Assembly: GCA_964614185.1 (NCBI GenBank)
Contig: CAZTKJ010000012.1
Span: 1-64,000 of the forward strand
Length of the DNA: 64,000 nucleotides
Source of the DNA: Suilimivivens sp964614185
GTDB lineage: Bacteria > Bacillota > Clostridia > Lachnospirales > Lachnospiraceae
Direction: 5' to 3'
The notes under the pieces are model-generated. The model searched no databases, was not told where the DNA came from, and was given only the letters and a program-made list of their open reading frames with translations. This document shows, in pieces, positions 1 through 7,417 of this stretch (its first letter is position 1; the number at the start of each line of letters is the position of its first letter). The translations under genes and the position numbers were made by a program.

Positions 1-271
1 CCCTCTGTGCTGCTGTAACACACAAAATAAAATTTGGTTCACTAATTGAATGCCTAGAGCAAAATATACTTAAGTCTACTATTTTTCATATATAAAATAC
101 CATAAATTCACTGAAATGTATACATCAATCCCAGACTACTATATTATCACCCTTATCCCAAAATGACAAAAAGAAGAGTCTAACAACCACCTCGTTGAAC
201 CCCTCCAATCCCAAAATCCCTTAATTTCAAACCGTTCTCTTATACTTTCTTTTACCAAAGCGTTCAAAATT

Positions 272-524
272 CTATGGCATCAATTCTGAATAGCCACTAG
301 ACCGGCTATCAACCACACTAACCAGAAATCTATCGTAATAGAACTCTAAACCTTCAAATCCATCTCCAGAGGATGGTAAAATAAGTATCAGACTTTCATA
401 TCGCTGGCCAGCAATATATGTATGGTCTCCAAGACAGAGACCAGAAATGCGGTGATTCCGTTCAAAAATAAGGGGACAAGTTAGCGCAACCCCTTGATTT
501 TGCTGGGTTTTCCTAACTTGTCCC
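272..524 (-). other. degenerate open stretch without start, unknown
   Basis: On the minus strand about 80 codons are open from just inside the inverted repeat near 524 down to a TAG at 272-274, but there is no Met/Val/Leu start with a ribosome binding site. The reading includes GLCLGDHTYIAGQRYES and SGDGFEGLEFYYDRF, which I do not recognise. It may be the tail of a decayed gene or chance. Nothing convincing is visible in 1-271, which is AT-rich and has stops in all frames. Confidence 0.2.
473..524. repeat. 12-bp perfect inverted repeat
   Basis: GGGACAAGTTAG at 473-484 is matched exactly by CTAACTTGTCCC at 513-524, with a 28-nt interior. It sits exactly where similarity of the minus-strand aldo/keto reductase fragment stops, so it may be the footprint of an inserted or excised small element. 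There is no T-run on either side, which argues against a normal rho-independent terminator. Confidence 0.6.
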
Positions 525-528
525 TAAT

Positions 529-690
529 ATAACACAGGCATCAATGTAATCAATATCCAATTTGTTAAGTGCCTCCTCAATTGCCGCTTCAGGATCTGAA
601 AACTGATTGGGATACAGCTTCGTGATAACAAAGATTTCTTCTCTCGGTATGCCGGAATTCCTGACAGCCTCACAGTAATCGCCAAATCTT
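529..690 (-). pseudogene. aldo/keto reductase fragment
   Basis: Read on the minus strand from about 690 to 529, the frame gives GDYCEAVRNSGIPREEIFV, then ITKLYPNQFSDPEAAIEEAL, then NKLDIDYIDACVI. This is the central signature of aldo/keto reductases (family pattern: NE..VG.A...SGIPREE.F..TKL, then SL..L..DYIDL...H). Only about 55 of the usual ~270 residues remain. There is no start codon (TGA lies just upstream in frame), and the frame runs into the inverted repeat at 473-524. It abuts the stop of the M20 gene. Probably a deletion remnant. Confidence 0.65.
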
Positions 691-692
691 CA

Positions 693-1919
693 TTACCTGT
701 GATCTTTAAGCCAGCGCATTGCCATATAAGCATAGACTGCACTGCCGCTGACAAGCGCCTCCTCATCAAATTTAACTTTAGGATGATGCTGGGGATAAAT
801 ATAATCCTTTTCCGGTTGTCCTGCAGCCAGCGCCAGCATAATGGACGGAACTTTCTGACTGACATAGGCAAAATCTTCTGATCCTGCTGTTTTAGAAGAA
901 CCTGACCCATTGCTCATTGCATCCAGATCCGCAACTGAAAATGCTTTGCTCTCACCTAACAGCTCCTTTGCATACTCCCCGGCACATATGGACAACTCTT
1001 TATCATTTACTAAAGTGGGACACCCGCTTCCAAAAATTACTTTTGCTTCAGCCCGAAAAGATTTTGCAATCCCTTCTGCAATCTGTATGATTCTCTCTTT
1101 AATAAAGGAACGGACCTCTTCATCAAAAGTCCGGAGGCTTCCGCCCATGACAGCCATATCGGGAATTGCATTGGCAGCAGTTCCTGCATTCATAGTTCCC
1201 ACTGTCAAAACAGCTCTGTCATTCATTGCCAATTCCCTGGAATGAATTTCCTGAAGTCCGATCAAAATATGCGCGGCTGCGTTAAGAGGATCAACTCCCA
1301 TATTTGGCATGGAACCATGACAGCCTGTTCCCTGTACCCTGATTTCAAAATAATCTGCTGCCGGGGCACTAACTCCCGGTGCGGAAACAATCACTGTACC
1401 GGGTTCAAAGGGCATTCCCGCCATAACATGAATCATCAATGCGCTGTCCACATCCGGATTTTTTAACAAACCGGATTCAATCATATCATGGGACCCCTCA
1501 AAAATTTCCTCAGCAGGCTGAAACATAAGCTTTACAGTTCCCTCAATCTCATCTTCATGTGCTTTTAATAATTTTGCAGCGCCTAACAGCATAGCTGTGT
1601 GCATATCGTGTCCGCACCCATGCATACATCCATTTACAGAAGGAAAGTCCACATCCGCTTCTTCTTTGATCGGCAATCCATCCATGTCTGCCCGGAGAAG
1701 AAAAACCTTCCCCTCCTTTTTTCCACCTGCTAAGGCAATAAGACCTGATTTACCGCACTTTACCGGTTCATATCCCATATCCGTCAGTGCTTTTTCCACA
1801 AAGGCATATGTTTCCTTCAGATCAAATCCTGTTTCAGCATGTGAATGTAAATATCTCCTGTTAAAAATAAGCATTTCTTTAAGCTGCGCTGCTTCTTCCA
1901 ATAATTGTTTCGATATCAT
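693..1919 (-). CDS. M20 family amidohydrolase (N-acyl amino acid / IAA-amino acid hydrolase type)
   Basis: A 408-residue metallo-amidohydrolase of peptidase family M20D, predicted cytoplasmic, hydrolysing N-acyl amino acids or similar amides. Visible family signatures are RRYLHSHAETGFDLKET near the N-terminus, the metal-binding LRADMDGLPIKEE and NGCMHGCGHDMHTAMLLGAA (Cys-Gly-His-Asp), QPAEEIFEGS, and GSEDFAYVSQKVPS with the terminal HHPKVKFDEEALVSG. The start is placed at ATG 1919 because GGAGGG lies 7 nt upstream; the open frame runs 12 codons further. It is divergent from the RiPP cluster and shares a 160-bp intergenic region with it. I see no reason to assign it as the leader protease. Substrate unknown. 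Confidence 0.9.
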   Translation of the reverse strand: MISKQLLEEAAQLKEMLIFNRRYLHSHAETGFDLKETYAFVEKALTDMGYEPVKCGKSGLIALAGGKKEGKVFLLRADMDGLPIKEEADVDFPSVNGCMHGCGHDMHTAMLLGAAKLLKAHEDEIEGTVKLMFQPAEEIFEGSHDMIESGLLKNPDVDSALMIHVMAGMPFEPGTVIVSAPGVSAPAADYFEIRVQGTGCHGSMPNMGVDPLNAAAHILIGLQEIHSRELAMNDRAVLTVGTMNAGTAANAIPDMAVMGGSLRTFDEEVRSFIKERIIQIAEGIAKSFRAEAKVIFGSGCPTLVNDKELSICAGEYAKELLGESKAFSVADLDAMSNGSGSSKTAGSEDFAYVSQKVPSIMLALAAGQPEKDYIYPQHHPKVKFDEEALVSGSAVYAYMAMRWLKDHR

Positions 1920-2010
1920 TTTAATCCCTCCTGCATATAAGTATAACTCAAACATCTAACTTTTCAAACCCTCTGGTTTTGCTCTGTCTGCATCATTTTT
2001 CTATAAAAAA

Positions 2011-2024
2011 TTACTTATATGTAA
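2011..2024. promoter_or_regulatory. near-palindrome in divergent intergenic region
   Basis: TTACTTATATGTAA is a 14-bp near-palindrome (12 of 14 positions symmetric) midway between the divergent M20 gene and the HTH regulator. It is a plausible operator for the adjacent HTH protein, but this is inferred from position only. Confidence 0.3.
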
Positions 2025-2081
2025 CTTAAAAAAAATAACTGTCTTTGATATATTTTGTTTGTAATAAGGGAGGTGAGTACC

Positions 2082-2300
2082 ATGATATCAGTTGAACCGT
2101 TTTGGAGACAAATGGAAAAAAAAGGAATTTCCACATATGCCATGCAAAATCAATTTGATTTAAATCCCTGTGAAATTTCCAGGTTAAGAAATAATCACAA
2201 TTTTACATTAAAAACCCTAAATCGGTTATGCACATTATTTGAATGTGATATCACTGATATCATTGTTTATACTCCCGATGAAAAGAACGATAACCGGTAA
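2082..2300 (+). CDS. small XRE/Cro-type HTH regulator of RiPP cluster
   Basis: A 72-residue protein that is almost entirely one Cro/CI-like helix-turn-helix. It has FWRQMEKKGISTYAM (helices 1-2), FDLNPCEISRLRNNHNFTL (turn and recognition helix), and LNRLCTLFECDITDIIVY, the usual end of this fold. The start at ATG 2082 is preceded by GGGAGGTG at good spacing; an upstream in-frame extension lacks one. It is first in the RiPP operon and ends 21 nt before the precursor gene, so it probably controls the cluster. Its stop region overlaps one copy of the TAACCGGTAAA motif, a candidate binding site. Close relatives are small phage-like regulators; no toxin partner is visible. Confidence 0.8.
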   Translation: MISVEPFWRQMEKKGISTYAMQNQFDLNPCEISRLRNNHNFTLKTLNRLCTLFECDITDIIVYTPDEKNDNR

Positions 2301-2303
2301 ATG
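2290..2303 (+). promoter_or_regulatory. RiPP-cluster motif copy 1 (ATAACCGGTAAATG)
   Basis: A 14-nt sequence at the 3' end of the HTH gene. Its exact reverse complement lies at 2646-2659, so the pair brackets the precursor gene, and related 12-bp arms form a hairpin at 8286-8321. It may be an operator or an RNA processing / mRNA-stability signal that separates expression of the precursor from that of the enzymes. Confidence 0.45.
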
Positions 2304-2321
2304 TACAAAGGAGGCAAAATC

Positions 2322-2609
2322 ATGAAAACAATTGATTTTATCAACAAATTAAAAAGTGACAACCAGTTAGCTGAAAAGCTGGCAAATGTAAGCAGTATGG
2401 ATGAAGCTTATCAACTGGCACTGGATAACAAAGTGACTGATAGCAAAGATACTTTCTGTCAGGAAATGAAAACATTCAGAAATGAGATTTCCAAAATCAC
2501 CCCGGAAGATACCCATGAATTGGTAGGCAGCGCTTCCACCACAGAAATTGTTTCAGCTGTTTCCACATGGACGGGCGCTGCTGCTGCAGCCGGTTCCGCT
2601 GCAGTATAA
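2322..2609 (+). CDS. Nif11-type RiPP precursor peptide with Cys-free core
   Basis: A 95-residue peptide. Residues 1-55 look like a Nif11-family leader (FINKLKSDNQLAEKLANVSS then MDEAYQLALDNK: an N-terminal helix with a conserved LA..L pattern). After ELVG near residue 69 the composition changes to a small-residue core of about 26 residues (SASTTEIVSAVSTWTGAAAA then AGSAAV). That core has nine Ser/Thr, no Cys, no Lys or Arg, and one Trp. The only Cys (residue 46) is in the leader. The start at ATG 2322 is fixed by AAAGGAGG eight nt upstream; the ATG at 2301 has no site. It is followed within 80 bp by ycaO and a LanM-like gene, as expected for a modified-peptide substrate. Cleavage after VG is an inference. 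Confidence 0.8.
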   Translation: MKTIDFINKLKSDNQLAEKLANVSSMDEAYQLALDNKVTDSKDTFCQEMKTFRNEISKITPEDTHELVGSASTTEIVSAVSTWTGAAAAAGSAAV

Positions 2610-2645
2610 GAACATTAAATACAGTATATATGCATAAATAAAATA

Positions 2646-2659
2646 CATTTACCGGTTAT
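2646..2659 (-). promoter_or_regulatory. RiPP-cluster motif copy 2 (CATTTACCGGTTAT)
   Basis: Exact reverse complement of 2290-2303, lying between the precursor stop and the ycaO ribosome binding site. In RNA the two copies could pair across the whole precursor message; as DNA they could be two operator sites. There is no T-run, so it is not an ordinary terminator. Confidence 0.45.
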
Positions 2660-2685
2660 TGATATAAGAAAGGAGTTATACACAG

Positions 2686-4512
2686 ATGAAATATCAAGAG
2701 TACACTGAAAGAAAAGGCAAAGATGAAATGCCAAAGATCACTATAGAAAGAATTCAGTCATGTCTGAATGAAATTGGTGTAGAGGGCGATTTTCAATTTT
2801 ATGAAACAGATATCGATGGCTGCTATTCAGCCCGGGTTTTTTTGAAGGGACCTCTTTCTGCTGCAGTTGGTTCAAATGGGAAGGGAACTTCTAAATCATA
2901 CTGTCTGGCAAGCGGTTTTGCGGAATTGATGGAACGTATCCAGAATCAGATATTCTTCCCATATCATCCGCCTAAAGAAGCAATAGAGAAAATTATCAAG
3001 CAAAATCCTCTTTCAAATACTTCATTATGCCGATATCAGACACTAAAAGAATTACGGGAAGATAAAAACAGTTTTCTTAATAAAATCTTACATAAGTATG
3101 CCGCTTCTATAAAAAATACCGAAAGTAATGCAGAAAAAGAACTGCTGATAGGGGTTCAATTAGACAGACAGTTTCCATTATGGAAAAAGACAGGCGTTCT
3201 TACCGTCCCTTTTTATCATGTTCAGACAGGACAATATGAATGGCTTCCCTTAGAACTGATCAAAGCTCTGAATTTAAGCAATGGCATGGCAGCAGGGAAT
3301 ACTCTGTCGGAAGCGCTGGTGCAGGGATATTCTGAAGTATTTGAACGATATGCCCAGTGCCAGATCGTTACAAGGCAGCTGACACCGCCACGGCTTGAAC
3401 CGGCAGTATTAAATAAATATCCGCAGATTTCTCAAATCATTCAAAAAATTGAAGATTCCGGAGCTTACCGTGTTATTGTCATGGATTGTTCACTGGGCAT
3501 GAATCTGCCTGTGGTCTGCGGAGCCATTATCAATATCAAAAAGCAGACCTTTGGTATCCGTTTTGGCGCACATCCTGAGCTGCAGATTGCTTTGGAAAGA
3601 ATTTTTACAGAAGCAATGCAGGGAAAACGACTGGAAGACTTCTCCGGTTTTAACCACATTTCTTTCAATGAAGAACTGGTAAAATCACATCAGAATCTGT
3701 TTAATCTCCTGAAAACAGGAGGCGGCTTCTATCCTCCTGAAATATTTGGAAAAATACCGTCTTATGAGCCCGCCGCATTTGAGGAAATGCAGGAAGTCTC
3801 TAATGATCTGTTGCTGCGTCAAATGACGGAACAAATGTCCTCCCTATGCGGTGATTTATATATTGCGGATGTGTCCTATCTCGGATTTCCAAGCGTATTA
3901 ATTTATGCCGAAAATACCAGCGAGATCATCCCGATCAATTATACGATGTTAAAAGCCTCCGGCACCAAGAATGAAGTTTCGGAAATTCTTCAGGATCTTT
4001 CATCCATTGATGAAATGCAGGTGCGGAAATTACTGGAAGCAGGACAACTGATCCGCAATTCCGTGCTGGAAAATACAGTTGCTGCAATGTGCAGAATGCC
4101 GCTGAATAATTCTGTTCACGGAGGTCATGATCAGATTGGCTTTTTCATGGCCGTATGCAGATATTTTTTACAGGAGGATACGGAAGCGGCAAAGCTCCTT
4201 AACAAATGTATCCAGGTAAACGAACCGGGAACTGAAGAATATCGATATGAGGAAGTTCTGCTAAAATTCCTTCAGGGAATGGCTGTACATAAAGATGCAG
4301 TCAAGGTAAAAGAACTGTTAGATACCCCCTATGATAAAAATATCCTTGAACAGGTTTTTCAGGATTTTTCTTCAAGGGCCCTTGTATTTTCCAAGCTATA
4401 TGCCTGCAGCAATACCTATGAATCATTGTTCAGTTTTTATGAACGTCTCTATAGGAAAATGGCAGACAGCCATGTGTGGATACAACATCTTCATCAACTA
4501 CTGGGAGGTTGA
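2686..4512 (+). CDS. YcaO-family ATP-dependent peptide-backbone cyclodehydratase/thioamidase
   Basis: A 608-residue YcaO protein. YcaO enzymes use ATP to activate backbone amides and form azolines, thioamides or amidines. The ATP/Mg signature is at residues ~63-86 (SNGKGTSKSYCLASGFAELM then ER), and the second acidic helix at ~198-224 (SNGMAAGNTLSEALVQGYSE then VFERYA). The C-terminal ~170 residues are helical, as in E. coli-type YcaO. No TfuA, E1-like/ocin-ThiF-like partner or SagB-type dehydrogenase gene is nearby, so the chemistry cannot be assigned. The start at ATG 2686 has AAAGGAG ten nt upstream. It lies directly between the precursor and the dehydratase, with a 3-nt gap to the latter, so these are surely cotranscribed. 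Confidence 0.9.
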   Translation: MKYQEYTERKGKDEMPKITIERIQSCLNEIGVEGDFQFYETDIDGCYSARVFLKGPLSAAVGSNGKGTSKSYCLASGFAELMERIQNQIFFPYHPPKEAIEKIIKQNPLSNTSLCRYQTLKELREDKNSFLNKILHKYAASIKNTESNAEKELLIGVQLDRQFPLWKKTGVLTVPFYHVQTGQYEWLPLELIKALNLSNGMAAGNTLSEALVQGYSEVFERYAQCQIVTRQLTPPRLEPAVLNKYPQISQIIQKIEDSGAYRVIVMDCSLGMNLPVVCGAIINIKKQTFGIRFGAHPELQIALERIFTEAMQGKRLEDFSGFNHISFNEELVKSHQNLFNLLKTGGGFYPPEIFGKIPSYEPAAFEEMQEVSNDLLLRQMTEQMSSLCGDLYIADVSYLGFPSVLIYAENTSEIIPINYTMLKASGTKNEVSEILQDLSSIDEMQVRKLLEAGQLIRNSVLENTVAAMCRMPLNNSVHGGHDQIGFFMAVCRYFLQEDTEAAKLLNKCIQVNEPGTEEYRYEEVLLKFLQGMAVHKDAVKVKELLDTPYDKNILEQVFQDFSSRALVFSKLYACSNTYESLFSFYERLYRKMADSHVWIQHLHQLLGG

Positions 4513-4515
4513 TAT

Positions 4516-6654
4516 ATGCAGAAGGAGATGCAGAAAGAAAAGATACCACTGCGTTTTCGCTATATGATGCCGCTGCATAGTTATGTCAGTGAGCAGATTC
4601 AAAAAAAATCCAATGCTCTGTCAAACTGCCGGATGCCCGGTGCAGACGCCCTCTTAAGAAATTTATTTTATGAACAACTGGATCTGCTTGCAGGATCTAC
4701 ATTTTGGAATTTTTTCGAAGAAAATCTTGCGTCATGCAGCGATAGAGAACGTATGGAATATATGGAACAGTGCAGTATAACGCAGCTAAAGGATTGGTGG
4801 AACCGACTGCTTTTAAAATATCCGGTTCTGAAACACCTGATCATGCAATGGATCACAGATTTCACAGCCCATGTGATTACGTTGTATCAAAGACTGGAGG
4901 CTGATCTGGATGATATCAGTCAGCTGCTGGGCAGTCCACCGGAACGTATTCGTATGATTGACGGCGGTGATTCGGATATCCATAATGGACGCTGCGTCCA
5001 TATTATAAGCTTTGAAAATGGCATGAAGATCGTATATAAACCCAGAAGCCTGAAGCTTGACGGAATTTGGCAGGATTATCTGCAGGATATGGCAGAAAAA
5101 AGCGGTATCGGTCCCTTCAAAGTACCATGGATCTTACAGCGGGAAGAATACGGTTATGAGGAATATATCGAGAGAAAACCGGTCAGCGGATCATACGGGT
5201 TTTCAGAATACTTTCGCCGCTGCGGATTTCTTTTAGGTGTGACTTATGCACTGCAGGGCAATGACCTTCATGCAGAAAATATGATTGCATGTGAAAATTG
5301 TCCGGTACTGGTAGATCTGGAAACCGGTGTACGGGCATGCGGCAATACGGTATTCAGTGATGTAAAGAATCCCATTGAGGACCGATACCGGTATGATTCC
5401 GTACTGCGCACTAATCTGCTGCCCTTTTTAACTATGGGCAGGACAATTACACCGGGAGATGATGCATTTACTGCTAACAAGGACCTTCTTAAAAATCTTC
5501 CCTATGATGAAGATGGGGTGCGCAGCGCCGAAAAATATGTCCGGGAACTGACAGACGGATTTTGTCTTGCCTATGATACCATTCAAAAGTATGGAATTAC
5601 TAAGGATTTTTCAGGCTGCTCTGTCAGATTTCTAATCAGAAATACTTCCTTTTACGGGAATATACAAAAAATGACATATGCACCTGAAAATCTGAAAGAT
5701 ACTGCCTCCTTCGAACGCAGACTGGATGATTTGGCGCAATTGTATCAGAGAGTTGGTGCAAATATAGACAATGGTTTTTTTTATGAACTTCTGGAAAAAG
5801 AAAAGCAGGCCATCAGACAGGGATACATTCCAAGGCTAACCTTAAACATGCAGGATTACTGGAATGGAGATAAAAAAATATCATTGGTGCAGCTGCTGGA
5901 GGGCAAGCCCTCATATATGAATACGTTGGATAAGGTGCAGCAATGCCGGCGCATCAGGATATCACTGAATGCGGCAATAGAAGCAGACCATCTTTATTTT
6001 GAATGCTTTCACCAATGGAATGAAAAATCAGTTGCCTTTACACAAATCAAAGATATCATGCACAGCAGAATCAATCATTGGGAAAACCGACTTACACAGG
6101 GAGAGTCACTTGAGGGAATTGTTGTGTGCAGGGAAAACGGACGCTATTACCTGACATATCTGCCCTGGAATATGATGGAAGGCATTCCGGGACTACTGCC
6201 GGCACTGGCAGCATGGTATCAGATCAGCGGTGAACCTAAATCATTGTCCTTGTTCATGAAAATTGCTAAAAAACTATACATCCAGCTTGAAAAAACTAAC
6301 TTAAAACTGTACAAGCCGGGATTATCAGAAGGTCTGGAAGGAATTTTGTGCATGGTATTACTGATCCGCCGTTTTCTGGATGTGATATGGATCAACAAAA
6401 TCCACAATTTAATCAGTCCATATGCAGACTCCAAACTGTACAGCATGAACACCGAGAACGAAAATGTATTGGATGCTCTTTTTGTACAGGGACTGCGCTG
6501 TGGTATGGATGGCGTTGATTTTCCCTCTTTTTTCAAAGGGGAGGGCGGATGGCTGTATAGAATGTTAAGAAATGTGGCGCCAAATAAGCTGCCGCCTGTC
6601 AACTTCAGCGCTGCCCTTATAGGAAAGGAAAATGCAAATGAAAAAGGAATATGA
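4516..6654 (+). CDS. LanM-type Ser/Thr dehydratase with vestigial LanC cyclase region
   Basis: A 712-residue class II lanthipeptide-synthetase-like protein (LanM proteins are usually ~900-1100). The dehydratase part (about 1-540) carries the family motifs: GGDSDIHNGR near 149, VYKPRSLKLDG near 172 (ATP-binding Lys), LQGNDLHAENM near 246 and LVDLETG near 265 (kinase-like catalytic Asp/His/Asn/Asp), SVLRTNLLPF, and VRFLIRNTSFY near 370 (the Arg/Thr used for phosphate elimination). From ~540 only about 160 residues remain of the ~400-residue LanC domain: PWNMMEGIPGLLPALAAWY, GLSEGLEGILCMVL, and a tail FFKGEGGWLYRMLRNVAPNK. No Cys / Cys-His zinc-ligand motif is visible. It probably dehydrates the Cys-free core without making rings. 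The start has GGGAGG seven nt upstream. Confidence 0.88.
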   Translation: MQKEMQKEKIPLRFRYMMPLHSYVSEQIQKKSNALSNCRMPGADALLRNLFYEQLDLLAGSTFWNFFEENLASCSDRERMEYMEQCSITQLKDWWNRLLLKYPVLKHLIMQWITDFTAHVITLYQRLEADLDDISQLLGSPPERIRMIDGGDSDIHNGRCVHIISFENGMKIVYKPRSLKLDGIWQDYLQDMAEKSGIGPFKVPWILQREEYGYEEYIERKPVSGSYGFSEYFRRCGFLLGVTYALQGNDLHAENMIACENCPVLVDLETGVRACGNTVFSDVKNPIEDRYRYDSVLRTNLLPFLTMGRTITPGDDAFTANKDLLKNLPYDEDGVRSAEKYVRELTDGFCLAYDTIQKYGITKDFSGCSVRFLIRNTSFYGNIQKMTYAPENLKDTASFERRLDDLAQLYQRVGANIDNGFFYELLEKEKQAIRQGYIPRLTLNMQDYWNGDKKISLVQLLEGKPSYMNTLDKVQQCRRIRISLNAAIEADHLYFECFHQWNEKSVAFTQIKDIMHSRINHWENRLTQGESLEGIVVCRENGRYYLTYLPWNMMEGIPGLLPALAAWYQISGEPKSLSLFMKIAKKLYIQLEKTNLKLYKPGLSEGLEGILCMVLLIRRFLDVIWINKIHNLISPYADSKLYSMNTENENVLDALFVQGLRCGMDGVDFPSFFKGEGGWLYRMLRNVAPNKLPPVNFSAALIGKENANEKGI

Positions 6655-7417
6655 AATATTAGTGCTGGTTGGTTCAAGAAAAGGTGAGACCTCCAACACC
6701 CTGCAATTTTGTATGATGAGCCTGGAAGCGTTACAAATGCAGTGTCCCAATACGGTTATTCAGACAGAAATACTGACGGCAGATAAATGGCATATTGCTC
6801 CCTGTAAATCCTGTGGAACGTGTTTTCAAAAAGGATACTGTGCACAGGAGACGCAGGACGGTCTTTTGCAGATCAAAGAAAAAATGCTTCGTGCAGACTT
6901 AATTATTCTGGCTTCCCCCGTATATGCCGGAACAGTTTCCGGAGATATGAAGATATTGATTGACCGCTTGTCATGCTGGCTTCATACAATGCCGCTGATA
7001 GGAAAAAATGCTGTTGTTTTATCAACGGCGGACAGCAATCATGGTGAAGGAGCTGTGTTGTATTTGTGTCATATCATGGAAACCATGGGAGCTGTAGTAT
7101 TATGCAAGAAAAATGCATTTACCCACTATGGACCGGTACTTTTAGGTGACCTGGGCAGTATGAAGCCGGTACTGGAAGAGATTTCAACAATGATAAAACT
7201 TGGTATGGAAAAACCGGTAAAGCCCACAGCAGTGCAGGAGAATTATTTTAAAATGCAGTCCGGCATTTATAAACGCTTTCACCAATTCGGTAAAAAATAT
7301 CCTGCCTTTCGGATAGCCGAGGAGCAGATATGGGAGCAGCAGGGATATTTTGAAGCGTCATCCATGGCAGAGCTGATAGAAAGAAAGAGGAAAAATTATG
7401 GCAAAATGTTGGTCTGA
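6638..7417 (+). CDS. flavodoxin-fold NAD(P)H-dependent oxidoreductase of RiPP cluster
   Basis: A 259-residue member of the NADPH-dependent FMN reductase / iron-sulfur flavoprotein superfamily. ILVLVGSRKGETSNTL is the FMN phosphate-binding loop; CKSCGTCFQKGYC is a Cys cluster also seen in related flavoproteins; ADLIILASPVYAGTVSGDMK is the flavin-contacting segment. The C-terminal ~80 residues extend beyond the usual fold. The start at ATG 6638 is preferred because AAAGGA lies eight nt upstream; the ATG at 6632 is too close. It overlaps the dehydratase gene by 17 nt and the methyltransferase by 20 nt, implying translational coupling. It could reduce dehydro-residues to D-amino acids, or oxidise azolines; both are inference. 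Confidence 0.8.
   Translation: MKKEYEILVLVGSRKGETSNTLQFCMMSLEALQMQCPNTVIQTEILTADKWHIAPCKSCGTCFQKGYCAQETQDGLLQIKEKMLRADLIILASPVYAGTVSGDMKILIDRLSCWLHTMPLIGKNAVVLSTADSNHGEGAVLYLCHIMETMGAVVLCKKNAFTHYGPVLLGDLGSMKPVLEEISTMIKLGMEKPVKPTAVQENYFKMQSGIYKRFHQFGKKYPAFRIAEEQIWEQQGYFEASSMAELIERKRKNYGKMLV

Noticed and set aside
524..910. 128-codon minus-strand frame over the end of the M20 gene
   Set aside because: It is out of frame with both the M20 gene and the aldo/keto reductase fragment; a shadow frame.
693..1919. M20 amidohydrolase as RiPP leader peptidase
   Set aside because: Divergent orientation, family acts on small N-acyl amides, and no cluster link is visible beyond proximity.
2686..4512. calling the YcaO gene the ribosomal S12 methylthiolation-associated yacO-type housekeeping gene
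   Set aside because: It is embedded between a precursor peptide and a RiPP dehydratase; the neighbours favour peptide modification, although the C-terminal region is of the E. coli type.
4516..6654. calling the cluster an ordinary class II lanthipeptide locus
   Set aside because: The cyclase domain is a relic without zinc ligands and the core has no cysteine, so lanthionine formation is not supported.
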